From assembly GCF_037176765.1 (NCBI RefSeq), contig NC_090023.1:107887866-107951865 (forward strand): DNA of 64,000 nucleotides. The letters are read 5' to 3'. Positions 23,936 through 32,472 of this stretch are shown here, piece after piece. Position numbers and translations under genes: made by a program. Below the pieces are notes generated by a model. It was given only the letters and a program-made list of their open reading frames with translations, searched no databases and was not told the origin of the DNA. The DNA comes from Anolis sagrei. Taxonomy: Eukaryota > Chordata > Lepidosauria > Squamata > Anolidae. Position 1 is the first letter of the stretch. Every line of letters starts with the position of its first letter.

Positions 23936-25655
23936 CATACTCCCAAATATATACTCTTAACAAGATTAACAATCACTATAGTTAAAGCAAACTTTGCTTT
24001 TGCATTTTATACCAGGGACAATATTTTAGTCTATTGTATACAATGGGACTTGAGCACTCAGGGATTTTGGTGTCCACTGGGAGACCTAGAATCTAACCCT
24101 AGTGAATACCAAGTGTTCACTATACACATTTACTGGTGTGTGTGTGTGCGCCCCTTCATGCCTCTTGGCATCTCATGGAGATTTCATTAATTGTCCACAG
24201 AATTTTCTTAGGAAAGAATACTCAAATAATGGTTTTGCATCCTGGTTTCCCATCCAGGTATTAACCAAGGTTGACCCTGCTTAGCTTCCAAGACCAGACA
24301 GGATCTGGTTGGTTTAGGGTTCCTATCATTGGGGGTGGTGGTGGAGGGGGAGACTTTGCTCTCCCATATCAGCTGGTGGCCCACCTGTATTCCCCACCTC
24401 CTTTTAGAAATGTCCCCCTTTTACTCCCTCTTTCCTTCCTCCCTCCCTGCTTCTCTACCTCCCCCCTCTCCCTCTTTTCCCCTCTCCCTTTCTTTCAACC
24501 CCTCCCTCCTCTATTTTTTCACACCTTCCCTCCCTCATTCCTTCCTTTTCTTTTTTCCCTTCCCTCCTCCTCCTTTCCTTTTCCTCCCTCCCTCCCTTTC
24601 TTCCTTCCTTCCTTCCTTCCTGCCTTCCTTCCTTCTTTGCTTCTCTCCTACCTTCTCTCAAAGGTTTTCCCTTTGACATTAAGTCCAGTCGTGTGTGACT
24701 CTGGGGTGTGGTGCTCATCTCAATTTCTAAGCCAAAGAGCCAGCGTTGTCTGTAGACATTTCCAAGGTCATGTGGCCAGCATGACTGCATGGAGTGCCGT
24801 TACCTTCCCGCCAGAGCGGTACCTATTGATCTACTCACATTTGCATGTTTTCCAACTGCTAGATTGGCAGAAGCTTGAGGCTGACAGTGGAAGCTCACTC
24901 CGCTCCCCGGATTCGAACCTGCGACCTTTCAGTCAACAAGCTCAGCAGCTCGGTGCTTTAACCCACTGCGCCACTGGGGGCTCATATTGTCTATATGTAT
25001 AGACTATATACTATACTATTAGCATAACAAAATATTAGTATTATATATTATTATATTGTACTATACCACCATACTGCAATATTATTAGTAATATAATATA
25101 TAATATATAATTATATTATTATACCACAATACATATACCTCCAGTATATATAATATTCCCTGTCCCCTACTTCTTTCCCTGATTTTTTCTTACCTTCCTT
25201 CTCTCCCCTTTCCCCTTTCCTTCCATCCTTCTCTTTCTTTCGCACCTTCCCTCCTTCTTTTCCTTCCCTTTCCCTCCTTCTTCCTTCCTTCTTTGCTTCC
25301 CTCCCTCCCTCTTTCTCCCTCCCCTTTCCCTCCACGCCTCCTTTTCCCTCTCCCTCCTTCATTTCCCTTCCTCCTCTTTCTCCTTCCTTCCTTCCCTCCC
25401 TCCTCCTGCGTGCCGCTGTCCCTGGTGCTGAAAGGAAAGCCTCCCTTCCCTCCTCACTTTACTCAGCGCCGCTCTTTTCTCCTCCCGCTGCGGCTGTTTC
25501 CCCGCGGTGGAAGGCGCTGGAGGCGGCGGCGGGGGCGGGGGCGGCAGGAAGGTCGGGGGCGACGGCGGAGGCTGCGGAGGGGGGCCCGGGGGCGGCGGCG
25601 GAGGCGGGCTGCCCGGCACCCGGCGCGGAGAGTCCCGCACCAGCGGCGCCTCCAT
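9178..25655 (-). CDS. UPF3A: UPF3A, regulator of nonsense-mediated mRNA decay (ten coding exons)
   Basis: Coding exons on the - strand: 25458-25655, 22493-22599, 21763-21869, 19968-20066, 19742-19852, 16507-16562, 16256-16414, 13338-13495, 10650-10944, 9178-9351. They total 1464 nt (487 aa plus stop); human UPF3A is about 476 aa. The ATG follows an in-frame TGA ten codons upstream (25683-25685). Residues from about 67 form the RNP-type UPF2-binding domain (VVIRRLPPSFTKEQLEEQL, then SRAYINFRNPDDILLFRDRF). Next come the EEEKISANPETLLGEIEAKT segment, a long Arg/Lys/Glu-rich helix (exon 7), a charged tail and the exon-junction-complex-binding motif DRPAMQLYQPG in the last exon. RTTPLLEYIKNRKLEKQ and the SANPETLLGE segment favour UPF3A over UPF3B. 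UPF3 proteins shuttle between nucleus and cytoplasm and bridge exon junction complexes to UPF2/UPF1. The N-terminus is unusually proline-rich. Introns hold SINEs, a Tigger-like MITE, foldbacks and pyrimidine tracts. It lies downstream of CDC16 on the same strand. Confidence 0.95.
9865..10385. mobile_element. Dispersed element with inverted end segments, possibly Penelope-like
   Basis: The left segment (tcgaatgctttcatggcc, ggaaactaggc) recurs inverted at 10254-10290 (gcctagtttccaacagac). It is followed by the gaaatgtcaggagagaatgc and gaacatggccatacagcc segments that recur widely in squamate genomes. I associate this with Penelope-type elements, but only from memory. It lies in the last intron of UPF3A. 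Confidence 0.4.
11745..12205 (+). mobile_element. L2-like LINE, 3' end
   Basis: Carries gaccagggcc-type wording (gggacagggccttctcag, ctgtggaactcccttccc) typical of the C-terminal and 3' UTR region. The tail is ctctgagtcttcttcggg with an ataaataaat end. A poly-C run (about 11898-11911) interrupts it. Confidence 0.65.
12931..13200 (+). mobile_element. Sauria SINE
   Basis: Box A (tggcgcagtgggttaaac), box B (ggtttgaatccgg), the body segment atagatcaataggtaccgc, and the diagnostic (ACCTTT)n end at about 13187. Internal deletions. Lies in the intron between UPF3A exons 9 and 8. Confidence 0.9.
13756..13878. repeat. Foldback repeat
   Basis: The arm starting aaagtgtctgctgaatactg at 13756 returns inverted at about 13848-13878. 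A small inner hairpin, gtcccatt/aatgggac, lies in the loop. No known family recognised. Confidence 0.7.
14000..15235. other. UPF3A intron, no recognisable features
   Basis: No exon, known SINE or LINE could be recognised. It is less AT-rich than its flanks at about 14500-15100, so an unrecognised old repeat is possible. Confidence 0.35.
15239..15700 (+). mobile_element. Composite tRNA-derived SINE with L2-like tail
   Basis: tRNA-like head (box A near gtgcagctggctgggagt; box B gagttcaaagcc), a body with tgcagcccgaaagacagttg and aggtaccgcttatgc, then a LINE-derived tail, ctgccctgagtcctctgtg. It runs into an ATT-rich tract (about 15690-15860). Confidence 0.7.
16060..16165. mobile_element. Short DNA-transposon-like repeat
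   Basis: Contains cagcttatacttgagtcaat and cttatactcgagtatatatg, motifs of a dispersed vertebrate MITE family. Only weakly supported. Confidence 0.35.
17495..17766 (-). mobile_element. tRNA-derived SINE (second squamate family)
   Basis: Antisense copy from gtgtcaggagtgacttcaga to cattgtgccaccaggggc. Box B reads as gtggttcaaatc on the - strand. Lies in the intron between UPF3A exons 6 and 5. Confidence 0.85.
18280..18500 (-). mobile_element. MIR-like tRNA-derived SINE
   Basis: Starts at gttgctgttgtgtgccttca and runs through cctatcatgggattttcttg, gagagagtgtgacttgccca and the antisense head ending ctataccatgctggctc. Confidence 0.8.
18548..19010 (+). mobile_element. hAT-like nonautonomous element
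   Basis: Left end cagtggttcccaaccttttt and right end aggttgggaatcactgg form the terminal inverted repeats. The interior has gaccagggaccactt and gtggtccacgggccac. Sister copies at 4549 and 50772. Confidence 0.8.
20520..20991. mobile_element. Tigger/mariner-like MITE with an internal 89-bp tandem duplication
   Basis: Ends CAGGCAGTCTCCGGGTTACA and, inverted, TGTAACTTGGAGACTGCCTG, flanked by TA. Inside, a block beginning gggcacagacagcagaac at 20717 is repeated at 20806 with period 89. A short CA repeat follows. Confidence 0.85.
21376..21568. mobile_element. Foldback MITE
   Basis: Arms: cctcatcacactagagaatg plus ggatccactttaaatccg at the left, returning inverted as cggatttaaagtggatcc and gcgtgatgagg. 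The second copy is at 35088-35272. Confidence 0.8.
23138..23345 (+). mobile_element. MIR-like tRNA-derived SINE
   Basis: Sense copy: gtgctggactaggactctgg, a box-B-like gttatgaatcccc, then ctttggacaaatcag, tcagtctctgagaaagg and the accataaaccagaaaggatt tail. A related tail fragment follows at about 23430-23590. Confidence 0.75.
23839..23936. repeat. CA and TCTA microsatellites
   Basis: A (CA)n run at about 23839-23854 and a (TCTA)n run at about 23890-23935, in UPF3A intron 1. Confidence 0.95.
24417..24656. repeat. Pyrimidine-rich tract (CCTT/CCCT)n
   Basis: About 240 nt almost purely C and T on the + strand (G and A on the UPF3A strand). It lies inside UPF3A intron 1. Open frames here are low-complexity artefacts. 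Confidence 0.9.
24658..24983 (-). mobile_element. Sauria SINE between pyrimidine tracts
   Basis: Antisense copy: it begins aaaggttttccctttgacat (ACCTTT-type tail inverted), contains cggtacctattgatctactc and ends with antisense box B (ggattcgaacctgc) and box A (cactgcgccactggggg). Nearly full length. Confidence 0.9.
25173..25416. repeat. Second pyrimidine-rich tract, next to UPF3A exon 1
   Basis: About 240 nt, nearly all C and T on the + strand, ending about 40 nt inside intron 1 from the exon 1 donor. The nascent UPF3A transcript would be GA-rich here. Confidence 0.9.
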
Positions 25656-25870
25656 CCCTCTCTCCGGGGGGCGAGGCCACTGTCAGGCAACAGGAAGCAT
25701 CGCGAGAACGGCGGGTCCTTCCTCAGAGGGTCTCGCGAGAAGGGAAGGGTCCACTGCGCGAAGGGGGGGGGAGAGGGAGTTTCAAGGGATCCACAGGGAT
25801 GTTGCTCAGGCACCTCCTATTGGCTGCGGCGCATTCCGAGGAGGAGGCCACGCAACGTTGCTCACAGCCT
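25430..25870 (-). promoter_or_regulatory. UPF3A CpG-island promoter
   Basis: A strongly GC- and CpG-rich block in otherwise AT-rich DNA, covering exon 1 and about 215 nt upstream. It contains TCTCGCGAGA at 25731-25740, a second near match (ATCGCGAGAA, 25699-25708), and ATTGG at 25819-25823 (a CCAAT box on the gene strand). No TATA box was seen. This is a typical housekeeping promoter. Confidence 0.8.
25731..25740. promoter_or_regulatory. TCTCGCGAGA motif (BANP-type)
   Basis: A perfect ten-base palindrome about 75-85 nt upstream of the UPF3A ATG. This motif is known to recruit BANP, an activator of CpG-island genes when unmethylated. The sequence match is seen directly; binding is inferred. 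Confidence 0.7.
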
Positions 25871-25882
25871 CTTAAGATTTAT

Positions 25883-26020
25883 ATCAGGCATGGGCAAACT
25901 TGAGCCCTCCAGGTGTTTTGGACTTCAACTCCCACAATTCCTAACAGCCTACTGGCTGTTAGGAATTGTGGGAGTTGAAGTCCAAAACACCTGGAGGGCC
26001 CAAGTTTGCCCATGCCTGAT
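25883..26020. mobile_element. Near-perfect foldback MITE upstream of UPF3A
   Basis: From atcaggcatgggcaaactt to its inverse aagtttgcccatgcctgat. The arms of about 65 nt meet almost without a loop around 25950. Ends about 230 nt upstream of the UPF3A ATG. Confidence 0.9.
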
Positions 26021-26095
26021 TTTTATGACTCCTTTTGTCTCCCATTCTCTTCATCTAAATGACTTAATGTCAACTTCAGCATATCTGCAGGTAGA

Positions 26096-26223
26096 ACAGT
26101 GGTTCTCAACCTGTGAGTCCTCCCAGGTGTTTTTGGCCTACAACTCCCAGAAATCCCAGCCAGTTAGGATTTCTGGGAGTTGAAGGACAAAACATCTGGG
26201 GACCCACAGGTTGAGAACTACTG
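26096..26223. mobile_element. hAT-type foldback MITE
   Basis: cagtggttctcaacctgtg at the left and cacaggttgagaactactg at the right form inverted ends. The centre carries ctcccagaaatccc and its inverse ggatttctgggag. Confidence 0.8.
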
Positions 26224-26489
26224 AGATATAGCATCCCTTGCAGGATGTGTGTTAACATTTCTGATTCCCCCCCCCCCCATTTTTTTTTTTTTGGAAATTC
26301 AGATTTAGATGATCTTAAAACAAAGGCATGACTGCTTCAGCCACCCACGTAAACAATTCTGAATTTTGAGCATCCTAAACCCCATCCCCAAAAGCAGCAA
26401 CATATTGTATCTGTTTATAATGTATTTTGGTGATTTTAAAAAAAAATAAATGTCATATCAGTCACAGTTCTTTTACAGATTCTCTGTTC

Positions 26490-26722
26490 TTAGTGGTTAA
26501 ACCCTTGTGCTGGCAGGTCAGAGGTTTGAATCCAGGGAGAGTGCAGATGAGCTCTCTTTGCCAGTTCCATCTCCACATGAGGGAACATGAGAGAAGCCTC
26601 CCACAAGGAGGGTAAAACATCAAAAACATCCAGGCGTCCCCTGGGCAACTTCCTTGCAGACAGCCAATTCTCTCACATCAGAAGCAACTTACAGTTTCTC
26701 AAGTCGCTCCTGACATGAAAAA
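26490..26722 (+). mobile_element. tRNA-derived SINE (second squamate family), copy in first unit
   Basis: gtggttaaacccttgtgctg (box A), ggtttgaatccaggg (box B), gcctcccacaaggag, then the tail cgctcctgacatg and an A run. Duplicated at 26893-27126. Confidence 0.85.
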
Positions 26723-26892
26723 AAAACCTGTTCTTACTCAGTCTTGCTTAGGTTTTAGATTTAAAACAGATTTTTATGTTTCATAACCAGTGAATTAAAG
26801 TGTTTTTGAAAGTCTGTTTATAATGTATTTTGGTGATTTAAAAAAAATTAAATGTCATATCAGTCACAGTTCTTTTACAGATTCTCTGTTCT

Positions 26893-27126
26893 TAGTGGTT
26901 AAACCCTTGTGTTGGCAGGTCAGAGGTTTGAATCCAGGGAGAGTGCAGATGAGCTCTCTTTGCCAGTTCCATCTCCACATGAGGGAACATGAGAGAAGCC
27001 TCCCACGAGGAGGGTAAAACATCAAAAACATCCAGGCGTCCCCTGGGCAACTTCCTTGCAGACAGCCAATTCTCTCACATCAGAAGCAACTTAGTGTTTC
27101 TCAAGTCGCTCCTGACATGAAAAAAA
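26893..27126 (+). mobile_element. tRNA-derived SINE, copy in second unit
   Basis: Same as the copy at 26490, carried along by the tandem duplication and not an independent insertion. Confidence 0.85.
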
Positions 27127-27564
27127 AACCTGTTCTTACTCAGTCTTGCTTAGGTTTTAGATTTAAAACAGATTTTTATGTTTCATAACCAGTGAATTAA
27201 AGTGTTTTTGAAAGTCTGTTAGAACACTTTCATGTGTTGTGTCTACTCTTTACTCCCCAAATAAATCTTTACCAGTTACATATTACAAAATAAAGCCATC
27301 AAAGCAACTTAGATAGGGGGCTACACATTATGGAGGTCTGAGGTCATTTTTGAACATCAAATTTACATAAAACCAACATGCATTTTTCCAAGTTTTTTGA
27401 CCCTTAATTTTTCCATTCTACAATTATACTCTACTACCAGGTCAACTATTATTCCACTTTTATTACCTGTGAGGGAGCAAACTGTGAATCTCCTTCATGT
27501 AGAATGGGGCAATTTTAACACTTGACACAATTAGTATATGTGATCAACACCAGGTTGAGCTCCC

Positions 27565-27705
27565 ATCTTTCAGGTCCAGCTTCCTATGCAGGGACATGAG
27601 AGAAGCTTCTTACAGGATGGTAACACATCCAGGCGTCCCCTGGACAACGTATCTGCAGAGGGCCAATTTTTTCTCACAAGTCACTTCTGACATGATAAAA
27701 AAAAA
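27565..27705 (+). mobile_element. tRNA-derived SINE (second family), 5'-truncated
   Basis: tatgcagggacatgagagaa, ccaggcgtcccctggacaac, then a poly-A-like end. Confidence 0.65.
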
Positions 27706-28279
27706 CCCCACCAGAATGTTGCCACAGCACCACCCCTTCTCTCTGCTCTTCCCCATTCTATGCCTTTATGGGACTCTCTTTACAATACTACAGTTCTGAG
27801 AACTGCAGCTCTTCAGAGATTTGCATAAAAGGTCAATAGATTAGCATGAGATAGTCAGAAAATGAAATCATTTGCTGATTCCTGGAACACTCTGACATGC
27901 AGGTAAATTAACCTTTACATCTATTTCTCTAATTAACCTGCTTGACCCTCACCACGAACTTAGCTTTTCTATTATGTCTCTTTAGACTTCCTTGTTCTTT
28001 TATTGATTCTCCTTTAAGGAAGTCTTACTGACATTTTAATACAATGGTCAGTATCTAACTATGACATTTTGCTAATGCAAATACCACATTCCCAAGGGAA
28101 TCCTAGCTGAAGACTAGGAATGGACCATGGCAAAAAAAAATATTTAAAGGCTACAGGGATGCACTGCAACATATTTAAAAAAGAGATTCTGGACAGCTGA
28201 AAACTTCTAGGGCCACTGTTTCTTTGGTTAGTAAGGGCTTCTTTGGGGCTAGGAATCCCATTATTCCCATTTGTTCTAG

Positions 28280-28672
28280 ACCAGGAGTCCCCAAACTAAG
28301 GCCTGTGGGCCGGATGCAGCCCTCCAAGCTCATTTACCCACCCTAAACTTTAGACTTAGAGTTGCCCTAAGCCTGAAACAACTTGAAGGCACACAGCAAC
28401 AACTCTCCTAATTAACTTGACAATCTCATCAGCCAAAAGCAGGCCCACTCTTCCTATTGAAATATTGGTAGGTTTATGTTGGTTATATTTGTTCTTTGCT
28501 TTAAATATTGTATTGTTCTTTCATGAGGTTTTTTTTTGCACTACAAAAATATGTGTAGTGTGCAAAGGAATTTGTTCATGTTTTTTTTTCTAATTATAGT
28601 CCAGGCCCTCAAAAGTCTGAGGGATTGTGAACTGGCACTCAGCTTAAAAAGTTTGAGGACCACTGTTCTAGA
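28280..28672. mobile_element. hAT-like nonautonomous element
   Basis: Left end caggagtccccaaactaagg and right end aagtttgaggaccactg are inverted. The interior has gggccggatgcagccctcc. A piece of SINE tail (acttgaaggcacacagcaac, about 28345-28405) lies inside, perhaps inserted later. Confidence 0.7.
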
Positions 28673-28679
28673 CCATGGG

Positions 28680-29928
28680 TAAGCAGGACTCTAACAAAAT
28701 GCACATTCAGCATCGGGATCTTTCTTTTTAAACCATTTATGCACAGGAATTCTCTTATTGACACTGAAATTGTGGGTTCAACAAACAGGTAAAAAGGTTT
28801 GCATTGCAATATGGCCCACGACTACATGTGCAACTGGAGAATCCACAGAAGCTCTGCCACTGAATTAGGGCATAGTTCACATGTTTCAAACGATCTCTGT
28901 TGCTATCCTATTTCCATTTTTTCATCCCTTACGGGCTTTGTAAAGTCTTAAACTGGAGACAGCAAAGTACAGTCCCTCGAGGGTAATAAAAATATAAAAA
29001 AATGGTTGCCCTCAAGTGCCTTCTGGAGGTTGTGTGGGCACATTGCCATTATTTGCCCCCTGGTATAATTTAGACTCAGGAGGGCCCCTTTAAACCAGTC
29101 CCATTGTTTTTAATTAAGTGACCCTGGTCTCCAAAACATGCCAAAATGCCCTCACATTTTCTAGAGAATGTTTCTAGGCATTTGGGGAATGACATTCTTT
29201 TTCTTTTTCTTACAGATGGGGCCGTTTTAAAGGCATTTTAAGAAGTTAAGGCACTTCCCAGCCTTCTAGTTGCCATCTTATTTCAAACCTGTGTAGCACA
29301 GTACAAGCTGGCTTCGAGTTTAATCACTAATTTGCACTTCAGAAATTGCTACAACATCCCATGAGAAAACTATGAATAGCCACAAAGTTAAAAGAAGTGA
29401 CAAATATAGGACAGACAGCACATTTACTATGCACTTAAAAAGACTTGGCAACAGTTCAATGGCACATTAAATTCAGCTACTAAAAATATTTCTCACAATT
29501 ACATGAAGTGTTTTTTCACACTTAATTCAGAGTTAAATGGCAAAATATACCATATCAAAATCCTAAATTTTGTACGTAGTCTTGATGACAAATATTTAAT
29601 ATAGGAAGATGGAAAATTAGAAAGCCAAAGAAGTAATCAGAGCAGCTCTCGGTCACAGATACTGACATAATGTAAATCAAGTACTTTTCTTAAACATTCA
29701 CAGTCTTTTAATAGCAGTCACAGGTGCAATGAACAATAAAAAATACATATGATTATTCTGCAGAATAAAATTGATATAAAGAAATACGCTGTCACCATCT
29801 TGGACAGTTCTCTGATATCAATACTCCCAAGCATGTAGTCATAAAAAACAGCAGAATCCTAAAGGCATGAGGTGACAAAATTGCTTAGAGATCTTGCAGA
29901 GTAATGAACCCACACCAACATTTTAGGG
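28680..29928. other. CDC16 3' flank and probable 3' UTR
   Basis: AT-rich DNA between the hAT-like element and the CDC16 stop, with no other gene or clear repeat. The part nearest the stop is likely the CDC16 3' UTR. Confidence 0.45.
29707..29712 (-). terminator. Candidate CDC16 poly(A) signal (ATTAAA)
   Basis: ATTAAA on the - strand about 220 nt after the CDC16 stop. No canonical AATAAA was seen nearer on this strand. Tentative. Confidence 0.3.
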
Positions 29929-32432
29929 TCATGTGCTATGATCTGACATTGATGTTTCTAACATCATATCACTTTCATTCATTTCAATCTCAAAAGTTTC
30001 ATCCAATGGACGAGGTGCTTCTGTAGATTTCCTCTGATGTGATGTTTCCAGGGCCATGACGTTACTTTCGTCCAGAATTTGTCTTTCTATATCTAACTCC
30101 AAGACATCCCATGCAGGTGAAATTATGTTCTTTAAAGTCTTCATAGTATGCACATCAAAGTCATAGCAGCGTAATTTATCCTTAATAGCGGTTCCTAAAA
30201 GAGACTTTCTAGATTAATTTTCCAATGTAATGAATCATTTCTGCCACAGAATGACTTTCTAAGAACAACTGCAAGAACAACTTTCTGTCCAGTCTTCCAG
30301 ATTTTTAGAAACAATGACCGTGATTCCCTCTGTTGTTTAACTTTACTTATACTTAGTAATGTAGCAGAGGTGCTAAGAAAATCTGTTAGGGAATTGTGGA
30401 GACGTGTAGGATATTGGGACATCAATAAAAGTCCTTGATGCACATCAATACCCAATGGACCTTAATCATCAGCCTAGTTACACATTGGCCTCAATGTGCA
30501 TTGGTACATCAGTCTCTTTGCTGGTTTCCCTGAGTAACATTACAGCAGTCCTTTATTGAATACAAACTTGAGAAATTGCTCAATTCTATTTCCTATAGAT
30601 TTTAAGTCCATTTATGTAGATGTAAGTCCCCAAGTGAATCCCAGCTAGTATTTATTTTCTTGTCCACTGCTTCTCAAACACTGGGTCCCAACCCCAAATG
30701 GGTCCCGTGAGCTAAATGCTGAGGTTGCAAAAATTTGGCAACAGTGAAAGGTTACTGAATGCCACCCATTTACAAAACTCTTAAGTGTTAAGTGTTTACA
30801 ACAGTGGACTATGCAGAAATGCTTCTCATTACTAATGATCCCAACAGAGATTTCAATATTTTGTCACAAGAGCAATAGATAATGTAATACCTTCCACAGT
30901 CATTGTACATTCATTTTAAGTATGCTATTCACAGCTGTTTCTCACTTTCTGCCCTGCCCTTAGACAACTAGGCTGTTTCTTTGAAAGTCCAGAAGGCAGG
31001 TGGAAAGTCCTCTGACATTGTCTGCCACAACATTTTGTACAAGATAGTCCTCCAGATAGCCCTGGAGTCCTGTAGCCCTCCTGCTTCCTGTCTGTGGCTA
31101 TAAATACTGCTGTAGGTGCTACTATGGGAGTGACTCGTTTTTTTAAAGGAAGATTCTTGAACTTGTGGAAGAGCAAATGAGGCACTGCAAGGATATAACC
31201 TTCAAATAAATTTCATACATGAAAATAAATGAAATGAGAATATGAAGGAAATCATGTAGGCATAGCGACATTATGGTGAGGCAAAGTGAGGGCTTACTAA
31301 GGGAATGGAAAATTACTGGCTGGCATCCTGTTCAGCAATTGTCCTCTCTTAAGTGTAGTTTATTTACTTTTATGGCCATTACATTTGCAATGTACCAAAT
31401 GTAATGGCCACGTATTCAAAGTCCATTCTGCTCAATCCGTTGCGCAGTTTCCCCCAACATAACCATTTCTGAATTGCAGAGTAGCAGGATAAACAGAGAT
31501 GCAACCAGCTCTCTTTCTGTAGCTGAATATTTCTGTAGACATGTATCCCAATACAGGATCTCAGCACATATGTGGTTTCTGTCACCCTCAATATTTGATG
31601 CAGCTCTCAGGACCAAAAGTTCAGGCACTCTGGTTGTAATCTTAGTCTGCTTAATTAATAATCTACACATATAGTATCCCTTAGTGTATGTGTGCATGTG
31701 TGTACACAAACACTTATTAATCAGCATCACTACTAAATTTGGAGAGTAACTCAGTTAAAGGTAAAGGTTTCCCCTGACATTAAGTCTAGTCGTGTCCATC
31801 TCTAGGAGGTGGTGCTTATCTCCACGTCTAAGCTGAAAATCCAGCATTGTCTGTAGACAATGGCCAGCATGACTGCGTGGAGTGCCGTTATCTTCTTGCC
31901 AAAGCGGTACCTATTGATCTACTCACATTTGCATGCTTTCAAACTGCTAGGTTGGCAGAAGCTGGGCCTAACAGCGGGAGCTCACCCCATTCCCCGGATT
32001 CGAACTGCCAACCATTCGGTCAGCAAGTTCATCAGCTAAGCAGTTTAACCCGCTGCACCACCAGGGGGCCTCATAATGGCAAAATAGCTGCACACAACGC
32101 ATACAACGTTCAGTGTAATTACTGATATGTACACTAAAGCCACAATAGTGTGGGAGGATTTCAGTTGCAAATAGAAAGGATAATAAATGACAACATACCA
32201 ATGTAGGCTTCAGAATCACCTATGTACATTTCTATGCAATGTCCAAGCATAGTAACAGAGAATGTATCATCTCTTCTAAGACCAAGAGCCTGTTAAAAAC
32301 ATGAAAAATAACAAAATCAGGAAAGGAAAACATGCATTAATACAAATATTTTAAGTGTCTGTACTTGCATAGCCCAAACCATCAATGTACAAAAAGAAAG
32401 TATCAACAGACTTGAAAAACATCCTGATATTT

Positions 32433-32472
<40 letters not shown>

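Larger units (their letters stand above)
26410..27220. repeat. 403-bp tandem duplication containing a SINE
   Basis: The unit beginning ctgtttataatgtattttgg at 26411 is repeated at 26814 with period 403 and very few differences. Each unit holds one copy of the second SINE family and the same flanking DNA (tcataaccagtgaattaaag). Confidence 0.95.

Noticed and set aside
24271-25002. 243-codon + strand open frame rich in Pro/Ser/Leu/Phe
   Set aside because: It is the pyrimidine tract read in one frame and then the antisense Sauria SINE; low complexity, no family.
25293-26183. 296-codon + strand open frame
   Set aside because: Runs through the pyrimidine tract, the antisense of UPF3A exon 1 and two foldback MITEs; an artefact of GC-rich and repeat DNA.
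26427-27017. Two similar open frames taken as a small gene family
   Set aside because: They are SINE sequence copied by the 403-bp tandem duplication.
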